Assembly: GCA_946412015.1 (NCBI GenBank)
Contig: CAMKGA010000015.1
Span: forward strand, 1-40,455
Length of the DNA stretch: 40,455 bases
Direction: 5' to 3'
From: an uncultured Caryophanales bacterium
Lineage (GTDB): Bacteria; Bacillota_I; Bacilli_A; RF39; UBA660
Shown here: piece after piece, positions 20,729 to 28,742 of the stretch
How positions within the stretch are numbered: the first letter of the stretch is position 1
Layout: each line of letters begins with the position of its first letter
Translations under genes and position numbers: made by a program
The notes under the pieces: model-generated
What the model saw: only the letters and a program-made list of their open reading frames with translations
Told to the model about the DNA's origin: nothing
Databases searched by the model: none

Positions 20729-21559
20729 ATGTTAAAGATAGAGGATTTATTAAGTTTGTTTCCAAATGAAAATATAAAAGAAATGTTAGTATATTCATAC
20801 TATTTATCCCAAGAAAAGAATAAAGACTTATCAGATAGTGTATTTGGACAACTATTATTATTAAAATCAATTAATCCAAGTATTAACATAATTTTAGATT
20901 CAGCAAAAGAAAAATCTTATTTTAGTCCTACTGAAAATATTATATATATAAATGACTTATCAATAGAAAAATTTTTTCATGAGCTTACGCATCTGTTGTC
21001 ATATAATTATTTAAGGTTTCAAATCCCTAATGAATATTATTCATTTAAAAGAAATTTTATGGCAAATCCAGATAATACAAGTTTAATAGTCCAATTTTTA
21101 GATTTGTGTAAGAGAAAAAAAACAGAATTCTTTCAAAGATTTAGTAGCGAAAGTATAAGCGAAAGTATAAAAGATTATAAAATGAATAATGTTCATCAAG
21201 AGCCACAATGTAGTCAATTAGATTTAATTAGTATGATAGAAGATATAGTAGATTCTATATATGATGGTCAATCATTTATACAAGGTCTTGCAAGCATTAA
21301 AGATAATAATACTATTGCAAGTAAAGCTCAAAAAACAGCTGGTCATGGATTTGAATATTTTTCTAATAGTGGTTTTCAATTTGAAGAAATTCTTGCTGAT
21401 TATCAAGCAATAAAATTAACAGATCCTAACAATGAATTATTTGTCCTATTAAAAAATATACTAGGAACAGAATTTATCTCTTTTTTAGACCAAAGATGTA
21501 ATGAAATATGTGGTCAAATATCAAAAATAGAAATGAATATTAATATATCAAAAAAGTAA
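20729..21559 (+). CDS. Predicted HEXXH zinc metalloprotease (cargo of layer 3)
   Basis: 276 residues from ATG 20729; ATG 20720 is too close to AAAGG (20712-20716). HELTH (H84, E85, H88) is a canonical HEXXH zinc site, and EEILADYQA (E219/E220, D224) downstream fits the gluzincin third ligand and its E-x-x-x-D surroundings. No signal peptide or membrane helix, so probably cytoplasmic, which is typical of toxin or stress-triggered proteases rather than digestive ones. It ends in a perfect terminator and is followed by the EF-Tu-like gene. Lit, a phage-exclusion protease of similar size, is also HEXXH and acts on EF-Tu; homology to Lit cannot be claimed from motifs alone. Confidence 0.7.
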   Translation: MLKIEDLLSLFPNENIKEMLVYSYYLSQEKNKDLSDSVFGQLLLLKSINPSINIILDSAKEKSYFSPTENIIYINDLSIEKFFHELTHLLSYNYLRFQIPNEYYSFKRNFMANPDNTSLIVQFLDLCKRKKTEFFQRFSSESISESIKDYKMNNVHQEPQCSQLDLISMIEDIVDSIYDGQSFIQGLASIKDNNTIASKAQKTAGHGFEYFSNSGFQFEEILADYQAIKLTDPNNELFVLLKNILGTEFISFLDQRCNEICGQISKIEMNINISKK

Positions 21560-21701
21560 TGTCTGCATTACTTTTTTCATTAATTAGTTTTCTAATAAAG
21601 TCAGATTGTGTTAATCTAACTTTATTGTTTTTTTCTATTAATAAATCATGTTCTCTTTCGTTCATGTAAATGTCAATCTTTTTTTGGACAAAACTGTCCA
21701 A
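21540..21701 (-). pseudogene. Truncated ribbon-helix-helix (MobC/CopG-like) remnant
   Basis: On the minus strand, up to 53 codons (TTG 21701 or ATG 21665) read KKIDIYMNEREHDLLIEK, then VRLTQSDFIRKLINEK. This is the N-terminal ribbon-helix-helix pattern of MobC-type relaxosome proteins and CopG-like regulators. It stops after 42-53 codons, antisense to the 3' end of the metalloprotease gene, far short of a normal MobC. It may be the scar of a mobilization gene cut by insertion of the protease cargo, or a short antitoxin-like protein. Confidence 0.45.
21550..21577 (+). terminator. Terminator of the metalloprotease gene
   Basis: AAAAAAGTAATG-TCTG-CATTACTTTTTT, a perfect 12-bp stem covering the stop codon. 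It separates the protease from the EF-Tu-like gene, so the two have separate transcripts. Confidence 0.9.
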
Positions 21702-21740
21702 TTCCTATATTGACATTTTTGTCCAATTCCATATTAACAT
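21684..21740. promoter_or_regulatory. Operator-like dyad and direct repeats
   Basis: TTGGACA-AAAC-TGTCCAA (21684-21701) is a perfect inverted repeat, and GTCCAATTCC with a following ATAT.AACATT-type stretch is repeated at 21696 and 21721. It lies upstream of the ribbon-helix-helix remnant, a likely autoregulatory site for it. Confidence 0.45.
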
Positions 21741-21807
21741 TTACAGCATAAATTTTTTAAAAAAAATTAAGAAATTTATGTTATAATTATATTAGGAGGT
21801 ATAAGGT

Positions 21808-22737
21808 ATGTTTTGTCCTAATTGTAGAAGTCAAGTAGTTGATGGAACTGAGTTTTGTCCTAATTGTGGAACAAACTTAAAACAAATTCAAAGTCAAATA
21901 CAACAACCTGTATATAATAGTCAACCACAAAACAACTATCAACAACCTATGAATAATCAAAATAGAAATAAGAAGTTTATATTAGTTACTATTATTATTA
22001 TAGTTGTAATTTTGGCTATTGTTGTAGTTTTTGGTGCTGGTAAACTAATGAAAAAAGATGCTTCTGTTAACAATGACACTAATAATCAACAAGTTCAAGA
22101 AAAAAATACTACTAATAGTAATGAAAATAGTACAGGAACAGTTGATCCTAATACTAATTTAACTTATGATAAAGATGGTGCTTTTTTAATGTCTGTTGAA
22201 GATGTATTTACTATTACAGGTAGAGGAACTGTTGTTACTGGTAAAATTGAAAGAGGAACTATAAAATTAAATGATAAAGTACAAATAATAGGATTAGATC
22301 ATGAAATAATAACAACAACAGTTACGGGAATAGAAATGTCTAGAAAATTACTTGACTATGCTGAAGCAGGAGATAATGTAGGATTGTTATTAAAAGATGT
22401 TTCAAGAGAAGATGTAGAAAGAGGTCAAGTTATTGCAAAACCTAATTCTATTAAAGCTGCAACAAAATTTGATGCGGATGTTTATGTTTTAACAAAAGGA
22501 GAAGGTGGAAGACATACGCCATTCTTTAATAATTATCGCCCACAATTCTATTTTAAAACAACTGATATTACTGGTGTTATTACATTACCAAATGATGTTG
22601 AAATGGTTATGCCTGGCGATAATGCTAAAATGACTGTTGAACTTATAAGTAATGTAGCAATGGAAGTAGGAACAGAGTTTAACATTCGTGAGGGTGGCAG
22701 AACTGTTGGAAAAGGAACAGTTACAAAAGTATATTAG
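21808..22737 (+). CDS. Membrane-anchored zinc-ribbon protein fused to EF-Tu domains II-III (copy 2)
   Basis: The 309-residue product is identical to that of 15218-16147: Cys4 zinc ribbon (C3, C6, C17, C20), membrane helix 57-76, EF-Tu domains II (about 122-215) and III (about 216-309), no GTPase domain. Promoter (TGTTATAAT, 21779-21787), AGGAGGT ribosome site and terminator are also identical. Here the left neighbour is an intact HEXXH metalloprotease on the same strand instead of decayed DNA. Absence of even silent differences means very recent duplication or continued gene conversion. Confidence 0.9.
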   Translation: MFCPNCRSQVVDGTEFCPNCGTNLKQIQSQIQQPVYNSQPQNNYQQPMNNQNRNKKFILVTIIIIVVILAIVVVFGAGKLMKKDASVNNDTNNQQVQEKNTTNSNENSTGTVDPNTNLTYDKDGAFLMSVEDVFTITGRGTVVTGKIERGTIKLNDKVQIIGLDHEIITTTVTGIEMSRKLLDYAEAGDNVGLLLKDVSREDVERGQVIAKPNSIKAATKFDADVYVLTKGEGGRHTPFFNNYRPQFYFKTTDITGVITLPNDVEMVMPGDNAKMTVELISNVAMEVGTEFNIREGGRTVGKGTVTKVY

Positions 22738-22762
22738 AATCTCGTTCGAGATTCCTTTTTTT
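22737..22762 (+). terminator. Terminator of EF-Tu-like gene 2
   Basis: GAATCTCG-TT-CGAGATTC plus T run, identical to the hairpin at 16147. Confidence 0.9.
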
Positions 22763-22878
22763 ATCATAATTACTAAGATTATTTTAGATGTCTTCAGTTT
22801 TTTTACAATACTTATCATACTTATATGGGTCTTTAATTTTAGACTGTATATCATTTATTTTAGCAAGTATTTTACCAT

Positions 22879-23110
22879 TTACATATTAGATAAGTTCTCG
22901 ATGAATATCTCTTTAGAATAATTAAAAGCAAGAAATGTTATATCATTAATTATTGTTCTATGAGCTTCAACATAAGTTAAGTTAGTTCTATCAATTTTTC
23001 TTATACTACCATTTACGATTTTTAAAGTAGTATTTGAAAACTCACATATAAGCTCTAACTTCTTTTTTAATGATTTTTCAATAAAACTTCTTGCTTGCAA
23101 TATTTATCAT
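22879..23110 (-). pseudogene. Small att-proximal protein, 5' end frameshifted (layer 3)
   Basis: The 3' part is the same as the gene at 16289 (SLKKKLELICEF ... IENLSNM). The proper ATG at 23110, with AAAGGA upstream, now reads MINIASKKFY and stops, because two single bases are missing relative to layer 1 (about 23075-23100). The core could only be made from a TTG at 23100 without a good ribosome site. Probably inactive. Confidence 0.65.
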
Positions 23111-23148
23111 AAATAACATCCTTTCTTTGTAGGATAGTCTTTGTATGA

Positions 23149-23177
23149 CTTCCAAGCTTAAACGTGGAGTTCGATAC
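23149..23177 (+). repeat. tRNA-Gly-like fragment (layer 3)
   Basis: CTTCCAAGCT, AACGTGG and GTTCGAT follow each other as in the anticodon, variable and T arms of tRNA-Gly(UCC); the host gene has CTTCCAAGCT, AACGTGG and GTCCGAT. It is in the opposite orientation to the host tRNA and has no acceptor stem. Confidence 0.5.
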
Positions 23178-23180
23178 ATA

Positions 23181-23237
23181 AAAAAACTAACCCAAACATG
23201 AGTTAGTTGTATTAAAAAAGCTCGAAAAGTTCGAGCG
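23181..23237 (-). terminator. Tandem minus-strand terminators at the layer 3/4 boundary
   Basis: Hairpins GCTCGAA/TTCGAGC (about 23219-23235) and ACTAAC/GTTAGT (about 23185-23207) with T runs on the minus strand; same arrangement as 16592-16650. Confidence 0.65.
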
Positions 23238-23247
23238 TATTTCCTTA

Positions 23248-23254
23248 TGGAGCG
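23248..23254. other. Attachment-site junction TGGAGCG (left end of the intact element)
   Basis: TGGAGCG, then ATTAAGCAACAGCTTACGAA. With 28804-28810 it delimits a 5.6-kb unit holding an intact recombinase. Joining its two ends would restore the older terminator directly next to the tRNA. Confidence 0.65.
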
Positions 23255-23358
23255 ATTAAGCAACAGCTTACGAACCATAACGCTCTCTTTCTGAAAATAT
23301 TATATATGAATTATTATTAAATTTCAACGGGAGTATGGAAATATTCCCAAATTTATTG

Positions 23359-23364
23359 TATAAT
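23359..23364 (+). promoter_or_regulatory. -10 box of DUF1016 gene 2
   Basis: TATAAT in ATTGTATAATT, preceded by GGGAGTATGGAAATATTCCC, a decayed form of the palindrome at 16747. Confidence 0.5.
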
Positions 23365-23409
23365 TTATGCATATGAAGTCTTTAATATATAAATGATTGG
23401 AGGAAACTG

Positions 23410-24441
23410 ATGAGTAATGAATTAATAAGCAATGATAATGATATAAATAATATTTTTGATAATATCAAAGATTTAGTTATAAATAGTAGAAATAAAGTTT
23501 ATCAGACTGTAAATACAGAAATGCTTAATTTATATTGGAATATAGGAAAAGCAATTATGGAAATACAGCAAGGTGACGAAAGAGCAAGTTATGGCGATGC
23601 CGTGCTTGAAAAGTTATCGCAAAGATTAACTAATGAGTTCGGTAAAGGTTTTTCTTCAAGGAATTTAAGAACTATGCGAAAATTTTATCTAATGTATCCA
23701 ATTTGGAAGACAGTGTCTGCCAAATTGAGTTGGTCTCACTATTTAGAATTAATTAAAATTGATGAAGAACCAAAAAGAAATTTTTATTTAAATGAATGTA
23801 TCAATTCTAAATGGAGTGTTAGAGAACTTCAAAGGCAAAGAGATTCATTGTTATATGAAAGATTAACTATATCTGCTAATAAAGAAAAAATATTAGAACT
23901 ATCTGAAAAAGGACAAATATTAAAGACCAATAAAGATTTAGTGAAAGACCCATTCATATTAGAGTTTCTAGATATAAAAGAAAATACAGATTATTTAGAA
24001 TCTGATTTAGAAAAGAATATTATAGAACATTTAAAGGAATTTTTATTAGAATTAGGTAAAGGATTTAGTTATGTTGGAAATCAGGTAAGATTAACACTAG
24101 AAGAAGATCATTTTTATCCGGATTTAGTTTTTTATAATAGACTTTTAAGATGCTTTGTTATTATTGATTTAAAAATTGGGAAAGTATCTCATCAAGATAT
24201 AGGACAAATGCAAATGTATGTTAATTATTATGATAGAGAAATTAAGCAAGACGATGAAAAACCAACAGTAGGAATATTATTATCAACCAATAAAAATGAA
24301 ACAGTTGTAAAATATACTCTTCCTGAAGATAATAAAACAATATTCTCTTCTGAATATAAATTACATATGCCAACAGAGCAAGAATTAATTAGTGCTGTTG
24401 AGGAAGAAAAGAAAAATTTTGAATTAAAAGAAGAAAATTAA
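23410..24441 (+). CDS. DUF1016/YhcG-type PD-(D/E)XK nuclease (intact)
   Basis: 343 residues. Residues about 10-155 are the helical DUF1016_N domain (NTEMLNLYWNIGKAIMEIQQ, GFSSRNLRTMRKFY, LSWSHYLELIK). Residues about 170-325 are the PD-(D/E)XK nuclease-fold domain with D238 in YPDLVFY and D253/K255 in IIDLKIG, and an SHQDIGQMQMYVNYYD helix after it. Family members are predicted nucleases often found beside restriction-modification genes and on mobile elements. GGAGG precedes the ATG. It is the first plus-strand gene inside the element's left end, ahead of the cargo, so it appears to be part of the element core. Confidence 0.9.
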   Translation: MSNELISNDNDINNIFDNIKDLVINSRNKVYQTVNTEMLNLYWNIGKAIMEIQQGDERASYGDAVLEKLSQRLTNEFGKGFSSRNLRTMRKFYLMYPIWKTVSAKLSWSHYLELIKIDEEPKRNFYLNECINSKWSVRELQRQRDSLLYERLTISANKEKILELSEKGQILKTNKDLVKDPFILEFLDIKENTDYLESDLEKNIIEHLKEFLLELGKGFSYVGNQVRLTLEEDHFYPDLVFYNRLLRCFVIIDLKIGKVSHQDIGQMQMYVNYYDREIKQDDEKPTVGILLSTNKNETVVKYTLPEDNKTIFSSEYKLHMPTEQELISAVEEEKKNFELKEEN

Positions 24442-24473
24442 TTGTAGCATAATATAATATGGAGTGAAAATAT

Positions 24474-25154
24474 ATGGATAAAATTAATAATATTATATTT
24501 GATATAGGTGGTGTATTAGCAGAACCTAAAAGTGGACATTGGTTTATTACTACTAACTTTTGGAATATTGTAAATAAGAGTTTAGTAGATGAAGAACAAT
24601 TAAAAATAAGTTTGAAAAAATACTTATACTTGCAAACACAAGAACCTAAAACCGAAAATGATGAACATGCAATGTTTTCAAATTATTACTACAATGTTTT
24701 GAAAGATATAAAATATCCTAACGCAAATATAGATATTGCAAACAAACTAGCTGACGATTGTGTTTATAATGATGATAAATTCATATTCTTTGATGATGAT
24801 AAACCAATATTAGAGAAATTATCAAAAAATCATAATCTATATATTATTTCAAATGGATGGCCATCTTCTTTTAGAGTATTAAAGAATAAAGAAATAGATA
24901 AATATTTTAAAGGTATCATAATATCATCTATGTTTACTACAATAAAAGAAGAAAAACTATTTGATATATTTATTGAAAAATACAAAGATGTTAACCCTAG
25001 TGAATCACTTTATATTGATGATAGAATACATATTTTGCAAAAAGCTAAAGAATATGGATTTAATTTATTATTAATGGATAGGAATAGAAAATATTCAGAA
25101 AGTGACTTTAAAACTATTAACAATATGAATGATATTTTGGAGGTGTTAGAATGA
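24474..25154 (+). CDS. HAD-superfamily hydrolase
   Basis: 226 residues. Motif I FDIGGVL (nucleophile D10; the usual second Asp is Gly, as in several HAD-IA members), motif II IISNGWPSS, a lysine in the SMFTTIKEEKLF region, and motif IV SLYIDDRIHILQKA. The cap domain (about 20-100) is the small helical type. It is probably a cytoplasmic phosphatase of a small metabolite. GGAGTG precedes the ATG. Its stop overlaps the start of the next gene, so the two form a cargo operon that has no counterpart in layer 2. Confidence 0.85.
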   Translation: MDKINNIIFDIGGVLAEPKSGHWFITTNFWNIVNKSLVDEEQLKISLKKYLYLQTQEPKTENDEHAMFSNYYYNVLKDIKYPNANIDIANKLADDCVYNDDKFIFFDDDKPILEKLSKNHNLYIISNGWPSSFRVLKNKEIDKYFKGIIISSMFTTIKEEKLFDIFIEKYKDVNPSESLYIDDRIHILQKAKEYGFNLLLMDRNRKYSESDFKTINNMNDILEVLE

Positions 25155-25879
25155 GAATTGCTACTTGGAATATTGGTGAAGATGAAACAAACAAAGATGG
25201 AAAATTAGATTATTCTTCTTATGAATACATATTAAAAAGAATTAAAGGAGAAGATATAGATATTTTATGTTTGCAAGAAGCAATAATAAAATCTGACTAC
25301 TTACCTCCAATGGCTGAATATATTAAACAAAATTCAGAACTTAAATTTAATATTCAATATGAGTTATCAGATTCACATATAAACGTTGGATGTAGAATGG
25401 GTGTTGTAATTTGCTCAAAATACGAAATAAAAAATCCAGAATTATTTATGCTAGATAACCCTAATTTAGTATATTCAGTAGATAATAATATAACATATTA
25501 TTCACATGACAAAGGCTTTATTATTGCAACCATTAAAAATTATAAGATTATTACAGGACACTGTTTACCATTTCATGTATTTAAAAAGAATCCGTTAGAC
25601 TATATTGAAATATTTGAAACAGCAGATAAAAAATTTAATAGTGAATATGAATTAAATTCTGACTTTATTTTATGCGGTGATTTTAATTATGATAATGTTA
25701 ATAATATTTTTCCAAATATAATGAAAAATTGTAAAGATTTAATAGACGTTCCAACTAGAAAAGATAAGCAATTAGACCATATTATAGTTAGTGACAAAAT
25801 AAATATTAATTCAAAAGAAATATTAGAAAATAATTTTGATCATAAACTTTGTCTTATTGAGATTAAAGATAATATATAA
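25151..25879 (+). CDS. Endonuclease/exonuclease/phosphatase (EEP) family hydrolase
   Basis: 242 residues. EEP motifs in order: TWNIGED (metal-site Asn, N7), LCLQEA (catalytic Glu), TGHCLPFH (His), CGDFNYDN (Asp/Asn) and QLDHIIVSD (Asp-His). All catalytic residues are present. Substrates in this fold range from DNA to phosphodiesters and phosphoinositides; without a fused domain the target cannot be told. GGAGGTG lies before the ATG, which overlaps the HAD stop. A phosphatase plus phosphodiesterase pair could process one substrate in sequence (inference). Confidence 0.85.
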   Translation: MRIATWNIGEDETNKDGKLDYSSYEYILKRIKGEDIDILCLQEAIIKSDYLPPMAEYIKQNSELKFNIQYELSDSHINVGCRMGVVICSKYEIKNPELFMLDNPNLVYSVDNNITYYSHDKGFIIATIKNYKIITGHCLPFHVFKKNPLDYIEIFETADKKFNSEYELNSDFILCGDFNYDNVNNIFPNIMKNCKDLIDVPTRKDKQLDHIIVSDKININSKEILENNFDHKLCLIEIKDNI

Positions 25880-25887
25880 TTTTATAA

Positions 25888-25964
25888 AGGGTATGGGAAT
25901 TCCCATAGTAGAATTTATGCGGGAGTATAAATTCAGTGCTGGCTAGACACGACTTTTACTCCCA
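25888..25964. repeat. Conserved two-dyad motif at the end of the cargo region (copy 2)
   Basis: Palindrome TATGGGAATTCCCATA (25892-25907) and GGGAGTA (25921-25927) / TACTCCC (25957-25963), matching 18923-18999. It marks where similarity between the two element copies resumes after the unrelated cargo. Confidence 0.75.
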
Positions 25965-25979
25965 CATTCTAAAAAATAT

Positions 25980-26022
25980 AAAAAGAGGATTAAATTATTT
26001 TGATAATTTTTTCCTCTTTTTT
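25980..26022. terminator. Bidirectional terminator between cargo and tnpV (copy 2)
   Basis: AAAAAGAGGA pairs with TCCTCTTTT across an AT-rich loop. Same position as 19015-19058. Confidence 0.75.
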
Positions 26023-26031
26023 GAAGATTAT

Positions 26032-26388
26032 TTATTCAAAAACATATTCATTTAAGACAATTTCTTCAGCAATATTTTTGTAATTATTCATTAACTCTGC
26101 CCATTCTAATGGATTTGATTCTTTACTTTTTTCAGACAGTTTTTCATCATTTTTAATATAATCTTCCATTAGTATTTTGTATAAACTTTCGCAAGAATCA
26201 CTGACTAAAAGAAGATGATGAGTTAGTTTATTTGTCATTAAAAGTGTTTCATAAAGTGCTTCTTTGTTTTGTGCAATAAAGTGTAATCTTAGTGTTCCAT
26301 ATTTACCAATTCTTCCACAATCTTCATCATTATCTAAATATAAATTTGGTATTAAATAATCTCCTTGTCTTGTATATTTTATCTCCAT
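26032..26388 (-). CDS. tnpV: TnpV-like transposon protein (copy 2)
   Basis: 118 residues, same family signature as the copy at 19068: MEIKYTRQGDYLIPNLYL, GRIGKYGTLRLHF, LYETLLMTNKLTHHLL, and IAEEIVLNEYVF at the end. AAAGGA precedes the ATG. It lies 24 bp beyond the recombinase stop on the same strand and is probably cotranscribed with it, the gene order of Tn4451-type elements. Confidence 0.85.
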   Translation of the reverse strand: MEIKYTRQGDYLIPNLYLDNDEDCGRIGKYGTLRLHFIAQNKEALYETLLMTNKLTHHLLLVSDSCESLYKILMEDYIKNDEKLSEKSKESNPLEWAELMNNYKNIAEEIVLNEYVFE

Positions 26389-26412
26389 AATTTTATCAAT
26401 CCTTTCTTAATT

Positions 26413-28194
26413 TTAAACATTTATTAGTTCATTTTTTGGTATAAGAATTAAAGTATCAACTATATTATTGCCTTCAATATAAGGGCAATTAATAATTCCA
26501 TCTACATAGAAATGTTCTTTCATTAAATTAATATAGTTGTTTAACTCTTCTTCAGAATATAGATTATTTTCCATTTTTACTAATGACATAATAGTATAAT
26601 CTTTTTCTAATTCTAATAATTTTTCTTTATTAATTTGTTCTTTGTAAGTTATACCAATATTATTATCAGTTAGTAGTTCATTTAAATAATCAATATAATC
26701 TTGTGTACTTTTTGAGATAAATTCTTCTGTAAATTTGATATTTTTAATCTCAATATTGTAGTTATCATCTCTAGTTATTTCAATTGAAGATATTAATCTA
26801 TTAATTAATTCTTTTTGTGCTTTTCTATTTAAACTATCAAATAAATAAGCAAAACTTAAATTGTTTTTAAAGATAAAATCTCCATTATCTTCTTCATAAT
26901 CAAGCTTTTTAAGAAGTTCTACTGTGTATTCTTTAAAGTCATTATCTGGATTAAGAGTAGTTTTCTTTTTATTTAATTTATCAATTTCTTTTTTTATAAC
27001 ATCATTTTTATGATTAATAGTTTCTACATCTAAAGTAGAACTTAAATATAAATCAACTAATCTTTTTTCTTGAACTTTTAACTTTTCAATGGCTTTTTCT
27101 ATTTCTTTAACTTCTTTACTTTTAGTAGAACTACAAGTAATTATTTCATTAGAATTATCATACATAAATCTAGTTAATTCGTTTAAAATTCTTTTTAATT
27201 TGTTTTCAATTTTATCTGAATTATAGTGATAACCATATCCTTTACAATTAGTGTTTTTACACCTTAAATGGTAATAAATTTTGGTATTACCTTTATAGGT
27301 TTTAAATGATTCACTAGCAGCAAGTATTTCATTACATAATGGACATTTTACTAATCCTGCAAATAAATGAATATGCTCTCCATAGTTTGGATGTTTATTC
27401 TTTTCTAAATTTGCTCTTGTAGTATTCCAAGTATTTATATCAATAATTGGCTCACAATAATCTTCAACTCTTAAAACATCTTGTGGTTTTCTTTTATACT
27501 TTCCATATTCAAATATACCAATATAAATAGAATTAGTAAGTATTTTATAAACTCTGTCTGCTTTCCATTTACCTTGTTTTAAATAAGCATTATTATCTTT
27601 CATAATAGTTGCAATATTTCTAGTAGAATGACCTTTTTTACATAGTTCAAATATCTCTTTAACGACTTGTGCTTCAATAGGTTCTACTTCTAAATGGCCT
27701 GTTTCTTTATTTCTAATATATCCATAAGGTGCTTTACTTGGGTGTATTTTTTCTAATGCCATTTCTTCCATAGCACGTTTAGTTCTTGCACCAATTTCTT
27801 TTCTTTCACGTTGACCAAATACTAAATTCATACCAAATATCATTTCACCATTAGCAGTAGATACATCATAAGGTTCAAGTATTAATTCAATCTTAACATC
27901 GTGTTCTTCACAGTAATTAAGTAGCCAAAATCCATCATAGTTGTTTCTAGTTAATCTATCTACTTTAATAGCAACTAACTTATCAATTTTCTTTGATTTA
28001 ATATCTTTAAGTAGCCTTTGCATTTCTGGTCTCATTAAATCTTTTCCAGAATGTCCGGCATCATTATAAACATCTACAATATCGTAATCATTCTTTTCAC
28101 AATATTCTTTAATCATTCTAAGTTGTGAATCAATAGAATAGCCATTATCTCTTTGGTCATCAGTAGATACTCTTACATAAACTCCACATCTCAT
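26413..28194 (-). CDS. Large serine recombinase (TnpX type), intact
   Basis: 593 residues from ATG 28194, which has AAAGGAGG upstream; the longer frame to 28215 has none. Catalytic resolvase domain: CGVYVRVSTDDQ (S10), SIDSQLRMI, DAGHSGKDLMRPEMQ and KVDRLTRN. Then the recombinase domain (APYGYIRNKETG, VYKILTNSIYIG), a Cys4 zinc ribbon (C284, C287, C312, C317), a coiled coil (about 360-420) and a tail. It cuts and rejoins DNA to excise and insert the element; TnpX enzymes act at GA dinucleotides. All key residues are intact, so this layer may still move. Its last ~55 residues are shared with the broken recombinase at 19450. Confidence 0.95.
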   Translation of the reverse strand: MRCGVYVRVSTDDQRDNGYSIDSQLRMIKEYCEKNDYDIVDVYNDAGHSGKDLMRPEMQRLLKDIKSKKIDKLVAIKVDRLTRNNYDGFWLLNYCEEHDVKIELILEPYDVSTANGEMIFGMNLVFGQRERKEIGARTKRAMEEMALEKIHPSKAPYGYIRNKETGHLEVEPIEAQVVKEIFELCKKGHSTRNIATIMKDNNAYLKQGKWKADRVYKILTNSIYIGIFEYGKYKRKPQDVLRVEDYCEPIIDINTWNTTRANLEKNKHPNYGEHIHLFAGLVKCPLCNEILAASESFKTYKGNTKIYYHLRCKNTNCKGYGYHYNSDKIENKLKRILNELTRFMYDNSNEIITCSSTKSKEVKEIEKAIEKLKVQEKRLVDLYLSSTLDVETINHKNDVIKKEIDKLNKKKTTLNPDNDFKEYTVELLKKLDYEEDNGDFIFKNNLSFAYLFDSLNRKAQKELINRLISSIEITRDDNYNIEIKNIKFTEEFISKSTQDYIDYLNELLTDNNIGITYKEQINKEKLLELEKDYTIMSLVKMENNLYSEEELNNYINLMKEHFYVDGIINCPYIEGNNIVDTLILIPKNELINV

Positions 28195-28231
28195 AATTTT
28201 CCTCCTTTCTTTCAATTTTGAGAAATATTAA

Positions 28232-28405
28232 AATACCTCTCATATGTTTCCTAACAAAAACGCAAAAAAACAACCATAAATTTGAAAAAAATTAATATTT
28301 CTCATTAGTTTCCTTAATCAAAGTAAGTTTTACGAAGTCTAATTTTTAATATTTCTCTAATTGTTTCCTCACTTAAATGCAAAAAGTATACCCTAAATTT
28401 GAAAA
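28232..28405. repeat. Imperfect repeats between recombinase and small gene
   Basis: A 43-bp direct repeat (28246-28288 and 28363-28405, about 79% alike, ending TAAATTTGAAAA) lies among three copies of a unit that reads on the minus strand AGGAAAC, a few bases, then (A)GAGAAATATTAA (28291-28314, 28347-28369, and a diverged one at 28232-28252). The right copy runs into the end of the small gene. Possible binding sites for the small protein or recombinase, or a decayed local duplication. Confidence 0.55.
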
Positions 28406-28677
28406 TTTCTTAAAAAAGATTCAATTTCTTTCGAATTATACTTTTCTTTATGCTCTTTAATGTAGAATGGTTTATTACTAATTTCATTTACTTTATATTC
28501 AAGTATAGTAAGAGTAATAGGATATGTAATTAGATACTCAGTTGGTTCAATAAACTGCAAATTAGTATTTAGAAGAACTTTAACTTTTCCTTTTTTAGTT
28601 TTATAGGTAAAGTCTTTAATAAGTTCTAGTAGTTTAGGATTAGGTTTAAGTTCTTGGGTAGTTTTAAATTCAAGCAT
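28393..28677 (-). CDS. Small att-proximal protein, family member (intact element)
   Basis: 94 residues from ATG 28677, chosen for GGAGG upstream. Helix NPKLLELIKDFTYKTKKG, strand KVLLNTNLQFIEPTEYLI, strand LTILEYKV, FYIKEH and a C-terminal helix ESFLRNF. The TNL.(F/Y).EP core and FYI tail relate it to 16289 and 20221. It is the first minus-strand gene inside the tRNA-proximal end and lies upstream of the intact recombinase on the same strand. A TTGGAA/TATAAA promoter lies upstream. Possible regulator or recombination directionality factor by position only. Confidence 0.6.
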   Translation of the reverse strand: MLEFKTTQELKPNPKLLELIKDFTYKTKKGKVKVLLNTNLQFIEPTEYLITYPITLTILEYKVNEISNKPFYIKEHKEKYNSKEIESFLRNFQI

Positions 28678-28713
28678 AAAAAATGTCCTCCTTCCTAGAA
28701 AGAGAACATTATC

Positions 28714-28742
28714 TTTATATTTGGTAGAACAAGCCTTTCCAA
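28714..28742 (-). promoter_or_regulatory. Promoter of the small gene in the intact element
   Basis: On the minus strand TTGGAA (28742-28737), a 17-bp spacer and TATAAA (28719-28714). The -35 box lies inside the tRNA-Gly-like segment. Confidence 0.55.

Larger units (their letters stand above)
21745..23049. repeat. 1.3-kb direct repeat, copy 2 (partner 15155-16459)
   Basis: Same sequence as 15155-16459 apart from one base near the left end. The left boundary is abrupt: upstream of AGCATAAA the two copies are unrelated. On the right, similarity fades gradually into the small gene and DUF1016 gene, as expected at the edge of a gene-conversion tract. Confidence 0.9.
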
